Assembly (NCBI GenBank): GCA_947259975.1
Contig: CAMYOD010000018.1
Span: forward strand, 1 to 64,000
Direction of reading: 5' to 3'
Source: an uncultured Gammaproteobacteria bacterium
GTDB lineage: Bacteria > Pseudomonadota > Gammaproteobacteria > HyVt-429
Length of the DNA stretch: 64,000 bases
Within the stretch, counting starts at the first letter, position 1. Each line of letters starts with the position of its first letter. The translations under genes were made by a program, and so were the position numbers. Below, piece after piece: positions 44,124 through 55,567 of the stretch. The notes under the pieces were generated by a model. That model was not told the origin of the DNA. It ran no database searches and was given only the letters and a program-made list of their open reading frames with translations.

Positions 44124-44825
44124 ATGTCTGAGTATCTATTGATCGGCACTCGTGGCTGGGAACACGACCAGTGGGACGGTTCATTCTATGATGAAAACCT
44201 GCCGGCGGACTGGCGTTTTGCGTTCTTTATTAATCTGGTTCGCAGCGTGCTGGTGCCTGCCATGACGTGGTCGCAGGTCGATGCGGAGCAGGTGGCTGGC
44301 TGGGCCGAGGACTGTGATGCGGCATTTCGCTTCGTCCTGGAGATGCCGCCGGAGTTGTCACGCCCCGCGCCGGCGCCGCAGACGCGACAGGCGCTGGCGG
44401 ATTTCGAACGCAAGATCGAGCCGTTGCGCGGTCTGGTCGCCGCCTTCCTGTTACGGGTCGCGGATGACGCGATGCCCGAATTCGCCTGGCTTGACGATCT
44501 GCTGACCGCCCACGGTGACGGTCCGCCCGTGTGTGTGGATTTCCCCCGCCAGGCCTGGCCACGCGCGGAGACCCTGGCATTGTTGCAGCGCCACGGCGCG
44601 AGTGCGTGCTGGTACCCGGAATTCGACAGCGCGCCCGCGCCAACTGGCCGATTTATGGTCGCACTCATGCGCGACGGTGGCTTGCGCGAGTTACGCGGTG
44701 CGGTGGAAAAGCTGGGCGCGTGGATGGGCGAGCAGCGTGGTGCCGGGCTGTTTTTTACCGATCCCGCGGTTGCCACGCGGCTTGCGCAGGACAGCCGCCA
44801 TATCGCCGAACTGATGGCCGTGTAG
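44124..44825 (+). CDS. DUF72-like TIM-barrel protein
   Basis: 233 residues from ATG 44124 (MSEYLLIGTRGWEHDQWDGSFYDENLPADWRFAFF). The opening GTRGWEHDQWDGSFY with LPADWR resembles the GTSGWxYxxWxGxFYP start of DUF72 proteins; the middle has RFVLEMPPEL and VADDAMPEFAWL. An upstream start at 44043 adds 27 residues without conserved features. The DUF72 family is of unknown function and sometimes tied to sulfur or DNA repair clusters; here no such neighbour is seen. It is divergent from the antiporter and 134 bases before mlaF. Confidence 0.6.
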   Translation: MSEYLLIGTRGWEHDQWDGSFYDENLPADWRFAFFINLVRSVLVPAMTWSQVDAEQVAGWAEDCDAAFRFVLEMPPELSRPAPAPQTRQALADFERKIEPLRGLVAAFLLRVADDAMPEFAWLDDLLTAHGDGPPVCVDFPRQAWPRAETLALLQRHGASACWYPEFDSAPAPTGRFMVALMRDGGLRELRGAVEKLGAWMGEQRGAGLFFTDPAVATRLAQDSRHIAELMAV

Positions 44826-44959
44826 TCGTGGCCGCCGATTATGACCACATGGTCACGCGATCGCAGCGATCAAGCCTACTTTCGCCCAGGACGGCCTGAT
44901 AGAATTCGTGCCGCACCTTGCAGGGACGTGAACAAAAAGTGAGCCGAATGGCCAATTGA

Positions 44960-45763
44960 ATGCAGATGGAAAACCTTATTGAAATTCAAAACGTATCGTT
45001 CAGTTATGCGGACCGATCGATCATCAGCGACCTGTCGCTGGTCATACCGCGCGGCAAAGCGGTTGCGATCATGGGCGGCAGCGGCTGCGGTAAGACTACT
45101 TTACTGAATCTCATTGGCGGTCGTATTTCACCTTCAAAGGGTGACGTCGTCGTCGACGGACTGTCGGTTCCGACGCTCAACACAAAGGAATTGTTCGATC
45201 TGCGCAAGCGTATGGGCATGTTGTTTCAGACCGGCGCGCTGTTAACGGACCTCAGCGTGTTCGAGAATGTCGCGTTTCCCATCCGCGAGCATACCCGTTT
45301 GCCGGAGAATATCCTGCGCAAGGTCGTGCTTATGAAACTCGAGACGGTGGGCCTGCGTGGCGCCCGCGAATTAATGCCGTCGGAGTTGTCTGGCGGCATG
45401 GCGCGCCGCGTAGCACTCGCCCGCGCCATCGCGCTGGAGCCGATGATGATCATGTATGATGAACCGTTTACGGGTCTCGACCCGATCTCGAAAGGTGTAA
45501 TCGCCAAGTTGATTCGCGAACTGAACGAGATCCTCGGCATCACGTCCATCATTGTTTCGCATGATGTTGTGGACGCGTGTGCGATCTCGGATTATGCCTA
45601 CCTGATGGGCGACGGTCGCATCATTGGTCAAGGTACGCCGGACGACGTGCAACGTTCCGGTTCCGAGCACGTGCGTCAGTTCATGGACGGCTTGCCGGAC
45701 GGGCCGGTGCCGTACCAGTATCCGGCGGGCGAGTATCTGGACGATCTGGCGCGCGGCTCATGA
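44960..45763 (+). CDS. mlaF: Phospholipid transport ABC ATPase MlaF
   Basis: 267 residues. The ATPase of the MlaFEDB complex, which moves phospholipids between the inner membrane and MlaC to keep outer-membrane asymmetry. Walker A GGSGCGKTT at 39-47, signature ELSGGMARRVALARAI and Walker B MIMYDEPFTGLDP are present; an internal ATG at 44966 is an alternative start. The stop overlaps mlaE (ATGATG). Confidence 0.96.
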   Translation: MQMENLIEIQNVSFSYADRSIISDLSLVIPRGKAVAIMGGSGCGKTTLLNLIGGRISPSKGDVVVDGLSVPTLNTKELFDLRKRMGMLFQTGALLTDLSVFENVAFPIREHTRLPENILRKVVLMKLETVGLRGARELMPSELSGGMARRVALARAIALEPMMIMYDEPFTGLDPISKGVIAKLIRELNEILGITSIIVSHDVVDACAISDYAYLMGDGRIIGQGTPDDVQRSGSEHVRQFMDGLPDGPVPYQYPAGEYLDDLARGS

Positions 45764-46545
45764 TGTTCGGTTTTTTCGCCGATCTAGGCCGCGCCGTACT
45801 GGACCGCGTCAACCGGCTCGGTCGTGCGAGTATCTTTTTCGTGCAAGTGCTCGCCGCCTCCTGGCAGCTGATTCCCCGTTTTCAGCTTCTGTTGCAGCAG
45901 ATCTACGCTGTCGGTGTGCTCACGCTGTTGATCATCCTGGTGGCGGGACTGTTCGTCGGCATGGTGCTGGGTTTCCAAGGCTACACGACACTGGTGCGCT
46001 TCGGCGCGGAAGACTCGCTGGGGCTGCTCGTGGCCTTGTCCCTGGTGCGCGAACTGGGCCCGGTGGTCACCGCATTATTGTTCGCCGGCCGCGCGGGTTC
46101 GGCGCTGACCGCGGAGATCGGCCTGATGAAGGCCACCGAGCAATTGGCAGGCATGGAAATGATGGCAGTGAATCCACTGATGCGCGTCATCGCGCCACGC
46201 CTGATTGCAGGCATGATCGCCATGCCTATATTGGCGGCGCTGTTTAGCGCCATCGGCGTGTTGGGCGGTCACCTCGTCGGTGTCGAACTGCTGGGTGTCG
46301 ACAGTGGCTCTTATTGGTCGCAGATGCGTGAGAACGTGGATATTTATGACGACATTTTCAACGGCGTGATCAAGAGCCTCGTATTCGGTGTCGCCTGCGC
46401 ATGGATTGCGGTATTCGAGGGTTACGACGCGGTGCCGACCTCGGAAGGAGTGAGCAGGGCAACGAACCGGACTGTGGTGTATTCGTCCCTATCTGTATTG
46501 GGTCTGGACTTCGTGCTAACGTCATTGATGTTCGGAGAAGCATAA
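45760..46545 (+). CDS. mlaE: Phospholipid transport permease MlaE
   Basis: 261 residues from ATG 45760, which overlaps the mlaF stop; the longer open frame (from 45577) lies inside mlaF. The MlaE/YrbE fold shows YAVGVLTLLIILVAGLFVGMVLGFQGY, then LVRELGPVVTALLFAGRAGSALTAEIGLMKATEQ (the family hallmark) and five to six helices. Inner membrane. Four bases separate it from mlaD. Confidence 0.96.
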   Translation: MMFGFFADLGRAVLDRVNRLGRASIFFVQVLAASWQLIPRFQLLLQQIYAVGVLTLLIILVAGLFVGMVLGFQGYTTLVRFGAEDSLGLLVALSLVRELGPVVTALLFAGRAGSALTAEIGLMKATEQLAGMEMMAVNPLMRVIAPRLIAGMIAMPILAALFSAIGVLGGHLVGVELLGVDSGSYWSQMRENVDIYDDIFNGVIKSLVFGVACAWIAVFEGYDAVPTSEGVSRATNRTVVYSSLSVLGLDFVLTSLMFGEA

Positions 46546-46549
46546 GACA

Positions 46550-47107
46550 ATGGTTGACAGAAGAGTCGTAGAGATCTGGGTTGGCGTCTTTGTTCTGCTG
46601 GGTGGTCTCGCCCTGGCAATGTTGGCGTTCATGGTTGGAAATGTGCGCGTAACAGAATTGTTCGGTGCACAGGAGTACCAGATAACGGCGCAGTTCGACA
46701 ACATCGGCGGCCTCAAGGTGAAGGCGCCCGTGACCTTGGCCGGAGTTCGCATCGGGCGTGTCAGCAGTATCTATGTCGATCAGCAGGATTTTCGTGCCGT
46801 CGTCGAGATGACGATCTCCAATTCCTACAATAATCTGCCGACCGATACGACCGCGATTATTCTTACTTCTGGCGTGCTTGGCGAACAATATATAGGTATC
46901 GAGCCGGGCGGCGAGGAAACCTTTTTGAAAAATGGCGATCAAATAATACTGACGCAATCGGCACTCGTGCTTGAAAATCTAATTGGGCAGTTTCTCTATA
47001 GTGCGGGTGGTGACGGTGATACTGATGGTATTTCCAAACTTGCCGGTACGCTCGAGCGTCTGATTGAACGCCTATTTGAAGAGGAATCGAAGAAGGGAGC
47101 TAAATGA
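46550..47107 (+). CDS. mlaD: MCE-domain lipid-binding protein MlaD
   Basis: 185 residues. One N-terminal membrane helix (IWVGVFVLLGGLALAMLAFMVGN) and an MCE domain (AQFDNIGGLKVKAPVTLAGVRIGRV, about 45-120) that forms the hexameric periplasmic ring; the hydrophobic pore loop lies in the LTSGVLGEQYIGIEPGG area. An acidic-basic C-terminal helix follows (about 165-185). Its stop overlaps the mlaC start (ATGATG). Confidence 0.95.
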   Translation: MVDRRVVEIWVGVFVLLGGLALAMLAFMVGNVRVTELFGAQEYQITAQFDNIGGLKVKAPVTLAGVRIGRVSSIYVDQQDFRAVVEMTISNSYNNLPTDTTAIILTSGVLGEQYIGIEPGGEETFLKNGDQIILTQSALVLENLIGQFLYSAGGDGDTDGISKLAGTLERLIERLFEEESKKGAK

Positions 47108-47715
47108 TGAAACGCCTATTGCTGGTTTTTCTGGCGTTAACGATTTCTGTCGGCGCCGAGGTATGCGCGGCCTCCGACCCCGATACGTTGGTGCGCCAGC
47201 TTTATGATGACTGGGTGAACAAGGTCCGGTCGAATCACGCGGCGATCGAGGCGGATCGGCGCACGTTATATACCCTGACCGCGGAGAGCGCCGGACCGTA
47301 TATAGATTTCAACCGGCTCTCGCGTCTGGTGTTGGGAAAATATTGGCGCCAGGCCACGCCGGTGCAACAGGAGCGTTTCGTCGCCGAGTTCAGGAACCAC
47401 CTGATTCGCACCTATGCCACGGCGATGTACCAGTACGTGGATGCGGCCTTCATCCTCAAGCCGACGAAATACAAACCGACGGATAGGCACGTCATCGTGC
47501 GTACCGAAACCAAGCCAAATGATGGCCGACCGAAGTTTCCCGTCAACTATGTTTTGGCACAAAATAATTCGGGCTGGCAGGCTATCGATGTCGTGGTCGA
47601 AGGTGTCAGCACGGTGTCCACATTGCGTGGGATCGTCAACAGCGAAGTACAAACCAAGACGCTGGATGGGGTCATCGCTGAACTCACGGAAAAGAACCGC
47701 CAGGCGATGTTATGA
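47104..47715 (+). CDS. mlaC: Periplasmic phospholipid carrier MlaC
   Basis: 203 residues with a signal peptide (to about residue 23, CAASDP region). The Tol-toluene tolerance fold has FNRLSRLVLGKYWRQATPVQQERFVAEFRNHLIRTYATAMYQY, then YVLAQNNSGWQAIDVVVEGVS. It ferries phospholipids between MlaFEDB and the MlaA-porin complex. mlaA is not in the window. It overlaps mlaB by four bases. Confidence 0.95.
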   Translation: MMKRLLLVFLALTISVGAEVCAASDPDTLVRQLYDDWVNKVRSNHAAIEADRRTLYTLTAESAGPYIDFNRLSRLVLGKYWRQATPVQQERFVAEFRNHLIRTYATAMYQYVDAAFILKPTKYKPTDRHVIVRTETKPNDGRPKFPVNYVLAQNNSGWQAIDVVVEGVSTVSTLRGIVNSEVQTKTLDGVIAELTEKNRQAML

Positions 47716-48008
47716 GCAATGTCCGCCTGGAAAACCTCGCTGCGGGCAAGTATCGTGTCAGCGGCCAGCTCACCTTCGATACCGTACCGGATGTCTCGTC
47801 GACAGGCAGCATTGCGCTCGTCGAGGGTGCCGAGATCGAGGTCGATCTTGGGTCGGTCGCCCGCGCCGACAGTGCCGGTTTGGCGCTGTTGGTCGAATGG
47901 CAGAGTGAGGCCCGTTCCCGCGGCGCCCACGTGCGATTTCTGAATCTGCCGCAGCAGTTGCAGGCCCTGATTCGTGTCGCCGGCCTGGAGGCGGCGTTCG
48001 CGGCCTGA
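47712..48008 (+). CDS. mlaB: STAS-domain protein MlaB
   Basis: 98 residues. A STAS domain (VDLGSVARADSAGLALLVEWQSEARSRGAHVRFLNLPQQLQALIRVAGL) that binds MlaF and stabilises the transporter. ARADSAGLAL is the helix motif with the conserved Ser. It closes the mlaFEDCB run; the next gene (ibaG) begins 124 bases later. Confidence 0.93.
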   Translation: MSNVRLENLAAGKYRVSGQLTFDTVPDVSSTGSIALVEGAEIEVDLGSVARADSAGLALLVEWQSEARSRGAHVRFLNLPQQLQALIRVAGLEAAFAA

Positions 48009-48131
48009 GGCCGACCCCGATCAAGTCCCGATAGTTTCTGGGTGATCGCGGCAACGGTGTTTCTTCTTTGTCGTAGTCTGCGGTATCCTCCACGCCCCCC
48101 AAATCAGGCCGGTAGCGTCAGCGAGGATCCC

Positions 48132-48353
48132 ATGGTTACACCCCAGGATATAAAAGGCTGGATCGAGGCAGGGCTCGAGGGCGCCCAGGTTGAAATCGAA
48201 GGTGACGGACACCATTTCGATGCCGTGATCGTATGTCCCGCGTTTGCCGGTAAGAGTATGCTCGAACAGCACAAGATGGTGTACGAGGCCCTGGGTGACA
48301 AAATGAAAGCGGAAATCCACGCCTTGTCGATGAAGACAATGGCGCCGGAATAA
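48132..48353 (+). CDS. ibaG: BolA-family protein IbaG
   Basis: 73 residues from ATG 48132 with GAGGA upstream; the frame runs further up but without features. The BolA fold (GWIEAGLEGAQVEIEGDGHHFDAVIV, then FAGKSMLEQHKMVYEALGDKM) pairs with monothiol glutaredoxins to hold 2Fe-2S clusters; grxD is the next gene, 62 bases on. In E. coli ibaG is likewise between mlaB and murA. Confidence 0.93.
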   Translation: MVTPQDIKGWIEAGLEGAQVEIEGDGHHFDAVIVCPAFAGKSMLEQHKMVYEALGDKMKAEIHALSMKTMAPE

Positions 48354-48415
48354 GGATTGTGGCCGGGTCGAATGCGTGGAATTCCGGTGTAACTGTTAAA
48401 TTTGAGAGGCGTGAA

Positions 48416-48742
48416 ATGACGGCGGAAACCAATGTCGAAGAGCGGATTCAAGAGACGCTCAAAAGCAATCCCGTAGTTTTATATATGAAAGGGACGCCCC
48501 AGTTCCCGCAATGCGGTTTCTCGGGTCGCGCGGTGCAGATCCTGCAGGCCTGCGATACCGAGTTTGCCTCGGTGGACGTGCTGGCGGACCAGGAGGTTCG
48601 TGAGGGCATCAAGCGCCATGCAAACTGGCCTACCATCCCCCAGCTCTATGTGAACGGCGAGCTGGTCGGGGGCAGCGACATCATGATGGAGCTTTACCAA
48701 AAGGGTGAACTCCAGCAGATCCTGGCCGGTACTAAGGGCTAG
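48416..48742 (+). CDS. grxD: Monothiol glutaredoxin 4 (Grx4)
   Basis: 108 residues from ATG 48416; GAGAGGCG lies upstream. The CGFS active site (GTPQFPQCGFSGRAVQIL) and WPTIPQLYVNGELVGGSDIM mark the monothiol class that carries Fe-S clusters and binds BolA proteins. It stands between ibaG and murA, an unusual insertion compared with E. coli but in line with its partnership with IbaG. A hairpin follows the stop by 21 bases. Confidence 0.95.
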   Translation: MTAETNVEERIQETLKSNPVVLYMKGTPQFPQCGFSGRAVQILQACDTEFASVDVLADQEVREGIKRHANWPTIPQLYVNGELVGGSDIMMELYQKGELQQILAGTKG

Positions 48743-48763
48743 GGGCGCGCTACAGTATCCTCG

Positions 48764-48785
48764 GAGGCCGCCGTTTGGCGGCCTC
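48764..48785 (+). terminator. Rho-independent-type hairpin after grxD
   Basis: GAGGCCGCC (48764-48772), loop GTTT, GGCGGCCTC (48777-48785), then GTCCTTTG. A perfect 9-base GC-rich stem with a short, imperfect T tail. It separates the mla-ibaG-grxD part from murA. Confidence 0.6.
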
Positions 48786-48861
48786 GTCCTTTGCCCCCGG
48801 GCACCCATTCCATATATTCTACGCGGTGTTAGCGTCGGCCCTCGACCTGGCGGCGCGCTGA

Positions 48862-50175
<1,314 letters not shown>

Positions 50176-50179
50176 AGCG

Positions 50180-50845
50180 GTGACCGATACGCTTACCATC
50201 GCCGTATCCAAGGGCCGGATACTGAAGGAAACCTTGCCGCTGCTCGCGGCGACCGGTATTACACCGGCCGAGGATCCGAACGAAAGCCGTAAACTCATCC
50301 TGCCGACCAACCAGTCAAATGTACGCCTGGTGGTCATTCGCGCAACCGATGTTCCCACCTATGTGCAATTCGGCGCTGCGGACCTGGGTGTCGTCGGCAA
50401 GGATGTGCTCATGGAGTTCGAGGGTCGCGGTCTCTACGAATTGCTCGACCTCAAGATTTCGCGTTGCCGCATGATGGTCGCGGAGCCACGCGCGCTCGCC
50501 GAGCAGGACGATCCGGAGGATTGGCGGCATCTGCGTATCGCCACGAAATATGTCAACACGACGCGCCGCCACTTTGCCGCCAAAGGCATACAGACCGAGA
50601 TCATCAAACTGTATGGTTCCATGGAGCTGGCCCCCCTGGTCGGGCTGGCGGACCGCATCGTGGACCTGGTCGATACCGGCAATACGCTGCGCGCCAACGG
50701 CCTGGTGGAAATCGAACAGATCGCCGATATCAGCTCGCGCCTGGTGGCTAACAAAGCGGCAATGCGCATGAAATACGATGCGATACGCGCCATGGTTGAG
50801 CAACTGCGCGGCGCGGTCAAAGGGAGTGCCGAGCGTGCCGCTTGA
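50180..50845 (+). CDS. hisG: ATP phosphoribosyltransferase, short form
   Basis: 221 residues from GTG 50180. First step of histidine synthesis, joining ATP and [34 protein letters not shown] and [14 protein letters not shown] (the PRPP loop) are typical. It lacks the C-terminal ACT-like regulatory domain of E. coli HisG (299 residues), so it belongs to the short type that needs HisZ as regulatory subunit; hisZ is not in this window. It overlaps hisD by 11 bases. Confidence 0.95.
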   Translation: MTDTLTIAVSKGRILKETLPLLAATGITPAEDPNESRKLILPTNQSNVRLVVIRATDVPTYVQFGAADLGVVGKDVLMEFEGRGLYELLDLKISRCRMMVAEPRALAEQDDPEDWRHLRIATKYVNTTRRHFAAKGIQTEIIKLYGSMELAPLVGLADRIVDLVDTGNTLRANGLVEIEQIADISSRLVANKAAMRMKYDAIRAMVEQLRGAVKGSAERAA

Positions 50846-52142
50846 GATCCAGCAGATGAGTTCGGCGGACGCAGATTTCGGTGCGCGACTGGATGATTTG
50901 TTACAACGCAGCGCCGCCCCCGATCCGGCGGTGGAGACGGTGGTACGCGAAGTGATCGAGCAGATCCGCGCGCGCGGCGATGCCGCGTTGATTGAGTACG
51001 CGGCGCGCTTCGACCGGCTGACGGTCGCGCAGGCGGCGGATCTCGAGTTGCCGCTGGAACGGCTTGCGGCGGCCATCACGGCCTTGTCGGAAGAAGAGCG
51101 CGGCGCCCTGGAGCGGTCCGCCGAGCGGATCCGCGCCTATCACGAACGGCAGAAACAGGATTCCTGGGAATATACCGAGCCGGACGGCACGCTGCTGGGG
51201 CAACAGGTCACGGCGCTGGATCGGGTCGGTCTGTACGTTCCCGGCGGCAAAGCGGCCTATCCTTCTACCGTTCTGATGACTGCGATCCCGGCCAAAGTTG
51301 CTGGCGTGGGCGAATTGATCATGGTGGTGCCGACACCGAACGGCGAGACCAACGACGCGGTACTGGCCGCCGCCGCCCTGAGCGGCGTCGACCGGGTGTT
51401 TACCGTCGGTGGTGCGCAAGCGATCGCCGCACTCGCCTTTGGCACGGAAACCGTCCCCGCGGTGGACAAGATTGTCGGTCCGGGCAATGTCTATGTGGCC
51501 ACGGCCAAGCGCATGGTCTTCGGCACCGTGGGCATCGATATGATCGCCGGGCCTTCCGAGGTGGTGGTGGTCTGCGACGGCAGCGTCGACCCGGATTGGG
51601 TTGCCATGGACCTGTTTTCCCAGGCCGAGCATGACGAACTCGCGCAGTCGATATTGATCAGCACCGACGCGGACTACGCCGCGCAGGTCATGGTCTCGAT
51701 GGAGCGTTTGTTGCCGGATATGGAGCGCAAGGAAATTATCCAGGCGTCGCTCAAGGGGCAGGGCGCCATAATCACGGTGGCGGACATCGACGAAGCCGTG
51801 ACGGTGACCAATCGCATAGCGCCCGAACATCTCGAGTTGTTCGTCGATCAACCACGCGAGATGGCAGCGCGAATTCGTCATGCGGGCGCGATTTTTATCG
51901 GGCCCTATACTACTGAGGTGTTGGGCGATTATTGTGCCGGACCGAATCACACCCTGCCGACGTCGGGTACGGCGCGTTTCAGTTCGCCGTTGGGCGTCTA
52001 CGACTTCCAGAAACGCACCAGTCTGATCATGTGTTCGCAGCAGGCCGCTGCCGAATTGGGCCGTACCGCCTCGATTCTGGCGCGTGCCGAACGGCTGACC
52101 GCGCACGCCCGATCCGCTGAGTTGCGCATCGGCAAGACTTAG
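50835..52142 (+). CDS. hisD: Histidinol dehydrogenase
   Basis: 435 residues from GTG 50835, with AGGGAG upstream; a start at 50778 lies far inside hisG. It oxidises histidinol to histidine in two NAD steps. [61 protein letters not shown]-type zinc ligands (SQAEHDE), APEHLEL and [10 protein letters not shown] are all present. It is 50 bases before hisC. Confidence 0.96.
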   Translation: MPLEIQQMSSADADFGARLDDLLQRSAAPDPAVETVVREVIEQIRARGDAALIEYAARFDRLTVAQAADLELPLERLAAAITALSEEERGALERSAERIRAYHERQKQDSWEYTEPDGTLLGQQVTALDRVGLYVPGGKAAYPSTVLMTAIPAKVAGVGELIMVVPTPNGETNDAVLAAAALSGVDRVFTVGGAQAIAALAFGTETVPAVDKIVGPGNVYVATAKRMVFGTVGIDMIAGPSEVVVVCDGSVDPDWVAMDLFSQAEHDELAQSILISTDADYAAQVMVSMERLLPDMERKEIIQASLKGQGAIITVADIDEAVTVTNRIAPEHLELFVDQPREMAARIRHAGAIFIGPYTTEVLGDYCAGPNHTLPTSGTARFSSPLGVYDFQKRTSLIMCSQQAAAELGRTASILARAERLTAHARSAELRIGKT

Positions 52143-52192
52143 CGCACCTGGATGCCCATACCCGTCGGTCGCGATGACCGGCGTAGACTGCG

Positions 52193-53302
52193 ATGACCTC
52201 GCCAGACGATTCCAAGACCTCTCTCGCGCAACGCATCGAACGTTGGATTCGACCGCAGCTGCGTAGCCTGCACGCCTACCATGTGCCGGATGCCGCTGGA
52301 TTGATCAAGCTCGACGCCATGGAAAATCCCTATACCTGGCCGGAGCCGGTGGTGCAGGCCTGGCTCGAATGCCTGCGCGAGGTATCGGTCAACCGCTATC
52401 CGGATGCCGCGGCACCCCGTCTGCAAGACCGCCTGCGAGAGTACATGGATGTGCCGGCGGGGATGGATATCCTGCTGGGTAACGGTTCCGACGAGCTGAT
52501 TCAGGTGCTGCAGCTTGCCCTCGCCGGTCCGTCGCACCGGGTACTGGCGCCGGTACCGACGTTTGTGATGTACGAGATCATCGCCAAACTGACCGGTCTC
52601 GAGTTCGTCGGGGTGCCGCTGGGAGCCGATTTCGAGCTGGATGCGGAAATGATGCTGGAGGCGGTAGCACGCACTCAGCCAGCGCTGATTTTTCTCGCCT
52701 ATCCGAATAACCCAACCGGCAATTTGTTTGACGCCGCGACCGTCGACGAGATCATCCGCGTGGCCGACGGGTTGGTGATCGTGGATGAGGCCTATCATGC
52801 TTTCGCCGACGCCAGCTATATGTCGCGCCTGGGTGAGTTCGACAATCTCCTGGTGATGCGTACCGTCTCCAAGCTGGGCCTGGCCGGCCTGCGTTTGGGC
52901 ATGCTCGCGGGCCCGCCGGCGTGGATTCGAGAGCTGGATAAGGTGCGTCTGCCCTACAACATCAATACCTTGACCCAGGTGAGCGCGGAGTTCGCCCTGG
53001 AACAGCGCGACATGCTTGATGAGCAAGTGGCAAGTATTCGTCGCGAGCGCACGCGGCTGCTGAGTGCGCTTGGCACACTCGACGGTGTCACTGTGTTTCC
53101 GACGCAGGCGAACTTCGTCTTGCTGCGCTTGCCGGAAGGCCGCGCAGAGACGGTCTTTGTCCGGCTGCGCGACCGTGGCATCCTGGTTAAGTTGCTGCAT
53201 CAACCGGGCACGGCGCTGTCGAACTGTCTGCGCATCACCGTCGGCCGGCCGGAAGAGAACGACGCGTTCCTGGCGGCGCTGCGTGCAGCCATCAACCCAT
53301 GA
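52193..53302 (+). CDS. hisC: Histidinol-phosphate aminotransferase
   Basis: 369 residues. A PLP enzyme of fold type I. GNGSDELI, PTFVMYEI, AYPNNPTGN at 169-177, VDEAYHAF and TVSKLGLAGLRLG with the PLP Lys227 are clear. A 77-base gap follows before hisB. Confidence 0.95.
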   Translation: MTSPDDSKTSLAQRIERWIRPQLRSLHAYHVPDAAGLIKLDAMENPYTWPEPVVQAWLECLREVSVNRYPDAAAPRLQDRLREYMDVPAGMDILLGNGSDELIQVLQLALAGPSHRVLAPVPTFVMYEIIAKLTGLEFVGVPLGADFELDAEMMLEAVARTQPALIFLAYPNNPTGNLFDAATVDEIIRVADGLVIVDEAYHAFADASYMSRLGEFDNLLVMRTVSKLGLAGLRLGMLAGPPAWIRELDKVRLPYNINTLTQVSAEFALEQRDMLDEQVASIRRERTRLLSALGTLDGVTVFPTQANFVLLRLPEGRAETVFVRLRDRGILVKLLHQPGTALSNCLRITVGRPEENDAFLAALRAAINP

Positions 53303-53379
53303 TTCGGCGGCCGGTGACGACAAAAAAATCCTCTGGTCTGGTAAGATGTATGCAATTGAATCTTCAGGTGGTGAAGTAA

Positions 53380-53973
53380 ATGAGTGACCGCGTCGCCAGC
53401 GTCAATCGCGATACGCGCGAAACCAAGATTGCCGTGACCATCAACCTGGATGGCAGTGGCCGCTGTCGCCTCGATACCGGGGTGAGCTTTCTTGAGCACA
53501 TGCTGGATCAGATCGCCCGCCACGGGATGATCGATCTGGACGTAGAGGCCAAGGGCGATCTGCACATCGACGCGCACCACACGGTTGAGGATATCGGCAT
53601 CGCCATCGGCCAGGCCCTGGCCAAAGCCGCCGGGGACAAGCAAGGCATCCGCCGCTATGGTCACGCCTATGTGCCGCTGGATGAGGCGCTCAGCCGGGTC
53701 GTGATCGATCTCTCGGGCCGGCCGGGGCTGGAATACTCGGTCGCGTTTCCGCGTGCCCGGGTCGGCGAGTTCGACGTGGATCTGGTGCACGAGTTTTTCC
53801 AGGGCTTTTGTAATCACGCCCTCGCCACCATTCACATCGATTCCATCCGTGGCGCCAATGCGCACCACATCGCGGAGACCATCTTCAAGGCCTTTGGCCG
53901 CGCCTTGCGGATCGCGGTCGAGCGGGACGCCAGGATGGCAGGGCAGGTTCCTTCCACCAAAGGCAGTCTCTGA
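53380..53973 (+). CDS. hisB: Imidazoleglycerol-phosphate dehydratase, monofunctional
   Basis: 197 residues, without the phosphatase domain fused in E. coli. [29 protein letters not shown] and [17 protein letters not shown] hold the manganese-binding His and Glu pairs. A separate histidinol phosphatase must exist elsewhere. AGGTGGTGA precedes the ATG. Confidence 0.96.
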   Translation: MSDRVASVNRDTRETKIAVTINLDGSGRCRLDTGVSFLEHMLDQIARHGMIDLDVEAKGDLHIDAHHTVEDIGIAIGQALAKAAGDKQGIRRYGHAYVPLDEALSRVVIDLSGRPGLEYSVAFPRARVGEFDVDLVHEFFQGFCNHALATIHIDSIRGANAHHIAETIFKAFGRALRIAVERDARMAGQVPSTKGSL

Positions 53974-54038
53974 GCAGGTACTTGGACAGGACCCGGATCG
54001 CTTGCGATCCAGGCGCCGCCAGCAGCGAATAATCTCCG

Positions 54039-54713
54039 ATGAGTAAGGTTGTCATTGTGGATGTGGGTACCGGGAATCTGCACTCGGTACACAAGGCCCT
54101 CGAACACGTCGCCCCCGCCGCGACGGTCATCGTTACGTCCGATCCGGATACGGTGGCGTCGGCGGATCACGTGGTGTTTCCAGGCCAGGGTGCCATCGGC
54201 AGTTGGGTGCAGGCCCTGGATGCGCGAGGCCTGCGTGCGGCCTTGCGCGAGGCGGTGGCGAACAAGCCGGTGCTCGGCATCTGTCTCGGTCTGCAGGTGC
54301 TCTACGACCACAGTGAAGAGGATGGCGGGACCCCGGGTCTGGGTGTGTTGGCCGGGTCGGTGCGCAGTTTTGCCACTGCCGAGGCGGGCCCGACTGCCGG
54401 GTCCATGCACGATCCGCTGACCGGTCAGTTACTGAAGATCCCCCACATGGGCTGGAATCAGGTGATCCAGATGCGCGCCCACCCCTTGTGGGACGGTATC
54501 CCCGCGGATTCCCGTTTCTATTTCGTCCACAGCTACTATGCCGCGAGTGATGACCGGGACGAAGTCGCGGGCGAAACCGAATATGGGATACGCTTTACAT
54601 CCGCCGCCGCACGAGACAATATCTTTGCTGTGCAGTTCCATCCGGAAAAGAGCCAGCATTCGGGATTAAGGCTACTGAAAAACTTCGTCGCCTGGGATGG
54701 ATCCAGTCCCTGA
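54039..54713 (+). CDS. hisH: Imidazole glycerol phosphate synthase, glutaminase subunit
   Basis: 224 residues. It supplies ammonia to HisF, encoded two genes on. Class I amidotransferase triad: Cys82 in GICLGLQ, and His and Glu in VQFHPEKSQ near 198. The oxyanion loop reads PGQGAIG. It is 65 bases after hisB and 113 before hisA. Confidence 0.95.
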   Translation: MSKVVIVDVGTGNLHSVHKALEHVAPAATVIVTSDPDTVASADHVVFPGQGAIGSWVQALDARGLRAALREAVANKPVLGICLGLQVLYDHSEEDGGTPGLGVLAGSVRSFATAEAGPTAGSMHDPLTGQLLKIPHMGWNQVIQMRAHPLWDGIPADSRFYFVHSYYAASDDRDEVAGETEYGIRFTSAAARDNIFAVQFHPEKSQHSGLRLLKNFVAWDGSSP

Positions 54714-54826
54714 GCTAAGCTTATGGGACGCCGCGTGTGAGCCGAGGTGTTCGCGCGAACTCCCCCAGCCTGACCATGAGTGTATCTTCACAAACCATCC
54801 AGTAAATCCCAAAGGACCAGATCGGT

Positions 54827-55567
54827 ATGTTAGTTATTCCTGCGATCGACATTAAAGGCGGCAAGTGTGTGCGTCTACGCCAGGGACGTATGGACGACGA
54901 AACCGTATTTTCCAACGATCCCGTGACGGCGGCAGATCGCTGGGTCGAGGCCGGTGCCCGACGTCTGCACATCGTGGATCTCGACGGCGCCGCGGCCGGC
55001 AAGCCGGTCAACGCGGAGCTGATACGCAAGATTACGGAGAAGTACCCGGACCTGCCGATCCAGGTCGGTGGCGGCATTCGCGACGAAGAGACCATCGAGG
55101 TCTACCTCGAGGCGGGTGTCAGTTACACCATACTGGGCACCAAGGCGGTGAACGCACCTCATTTTGTCAGCGACATGTGCACCGAGTTTCCCAGGCATAT
55201 CATCGTGGGGCTCGACGCCAAGGATGGGAAGGTCGCCATCGATGGGTGGTCGAAATTGTCCGGACATGATGTCATCGATCTGGCGCAACATTTCGAGAAC
55301 GATGGTGTCGAAGCGATTGTATATACCGATATCTCTCGCGATGGGATGATGGAAGGCATGAATGTGGATGCGACGGTCAAGCTCGCCGAAGCCGTGCGTA
55401 TACCGGTTATCGCCTCCGGCGGCATCACCAGCCTGGACGATATCCGCAACTTGTGCGCGGCGGATGAACCGGGCATCGTGGGTGCGATTACCGGGCGCGC
55501 AATCTACGAGGGCACCCTCGACTTTCGCGAGGCGCAGAAACTCGCCGATGAGATTTCTCCAGCCTAG
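54827..55567 (+). CDS. hisA: ProFAR isomerase (phosphoribosylformimino-AICAR-P isomerase)
   Basis: 246 residues, a TIM barrel. [16 protein letters not shown] holds the catalytic Asp8; the second Asp is in [12 protein letters not shown]; the phosphate sites QVGGGIR and SGGITS are present. It is related to HisF but the Lys-Gly-Gly-Lys-Cys opening and the DGMMEG loop fit HisA. hisF follows after 73 bases. Confidence 0.96.
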   Translation: MLVIPAIDIKGGKCVRLRQGRMDDETVFSNDPVTAADRWVEAGARRLHIVDLDGAAAGKPVNAELIRKITEKYPDLPIQVGGGIRDEETIEVYLEAGVSYTILGTKAVNAPHFVSDMCTEFPRHIIVGLDAKDGKVAIDGWSKLSGHDVIDLAQHFENDGVEAIVYTDISRDGMMEGMNVDATVKLAEAVRIPVIASGGITSLDDIRNLCAADEPGIVGAITGRAIYEGTLDFREAQKLADEISPA

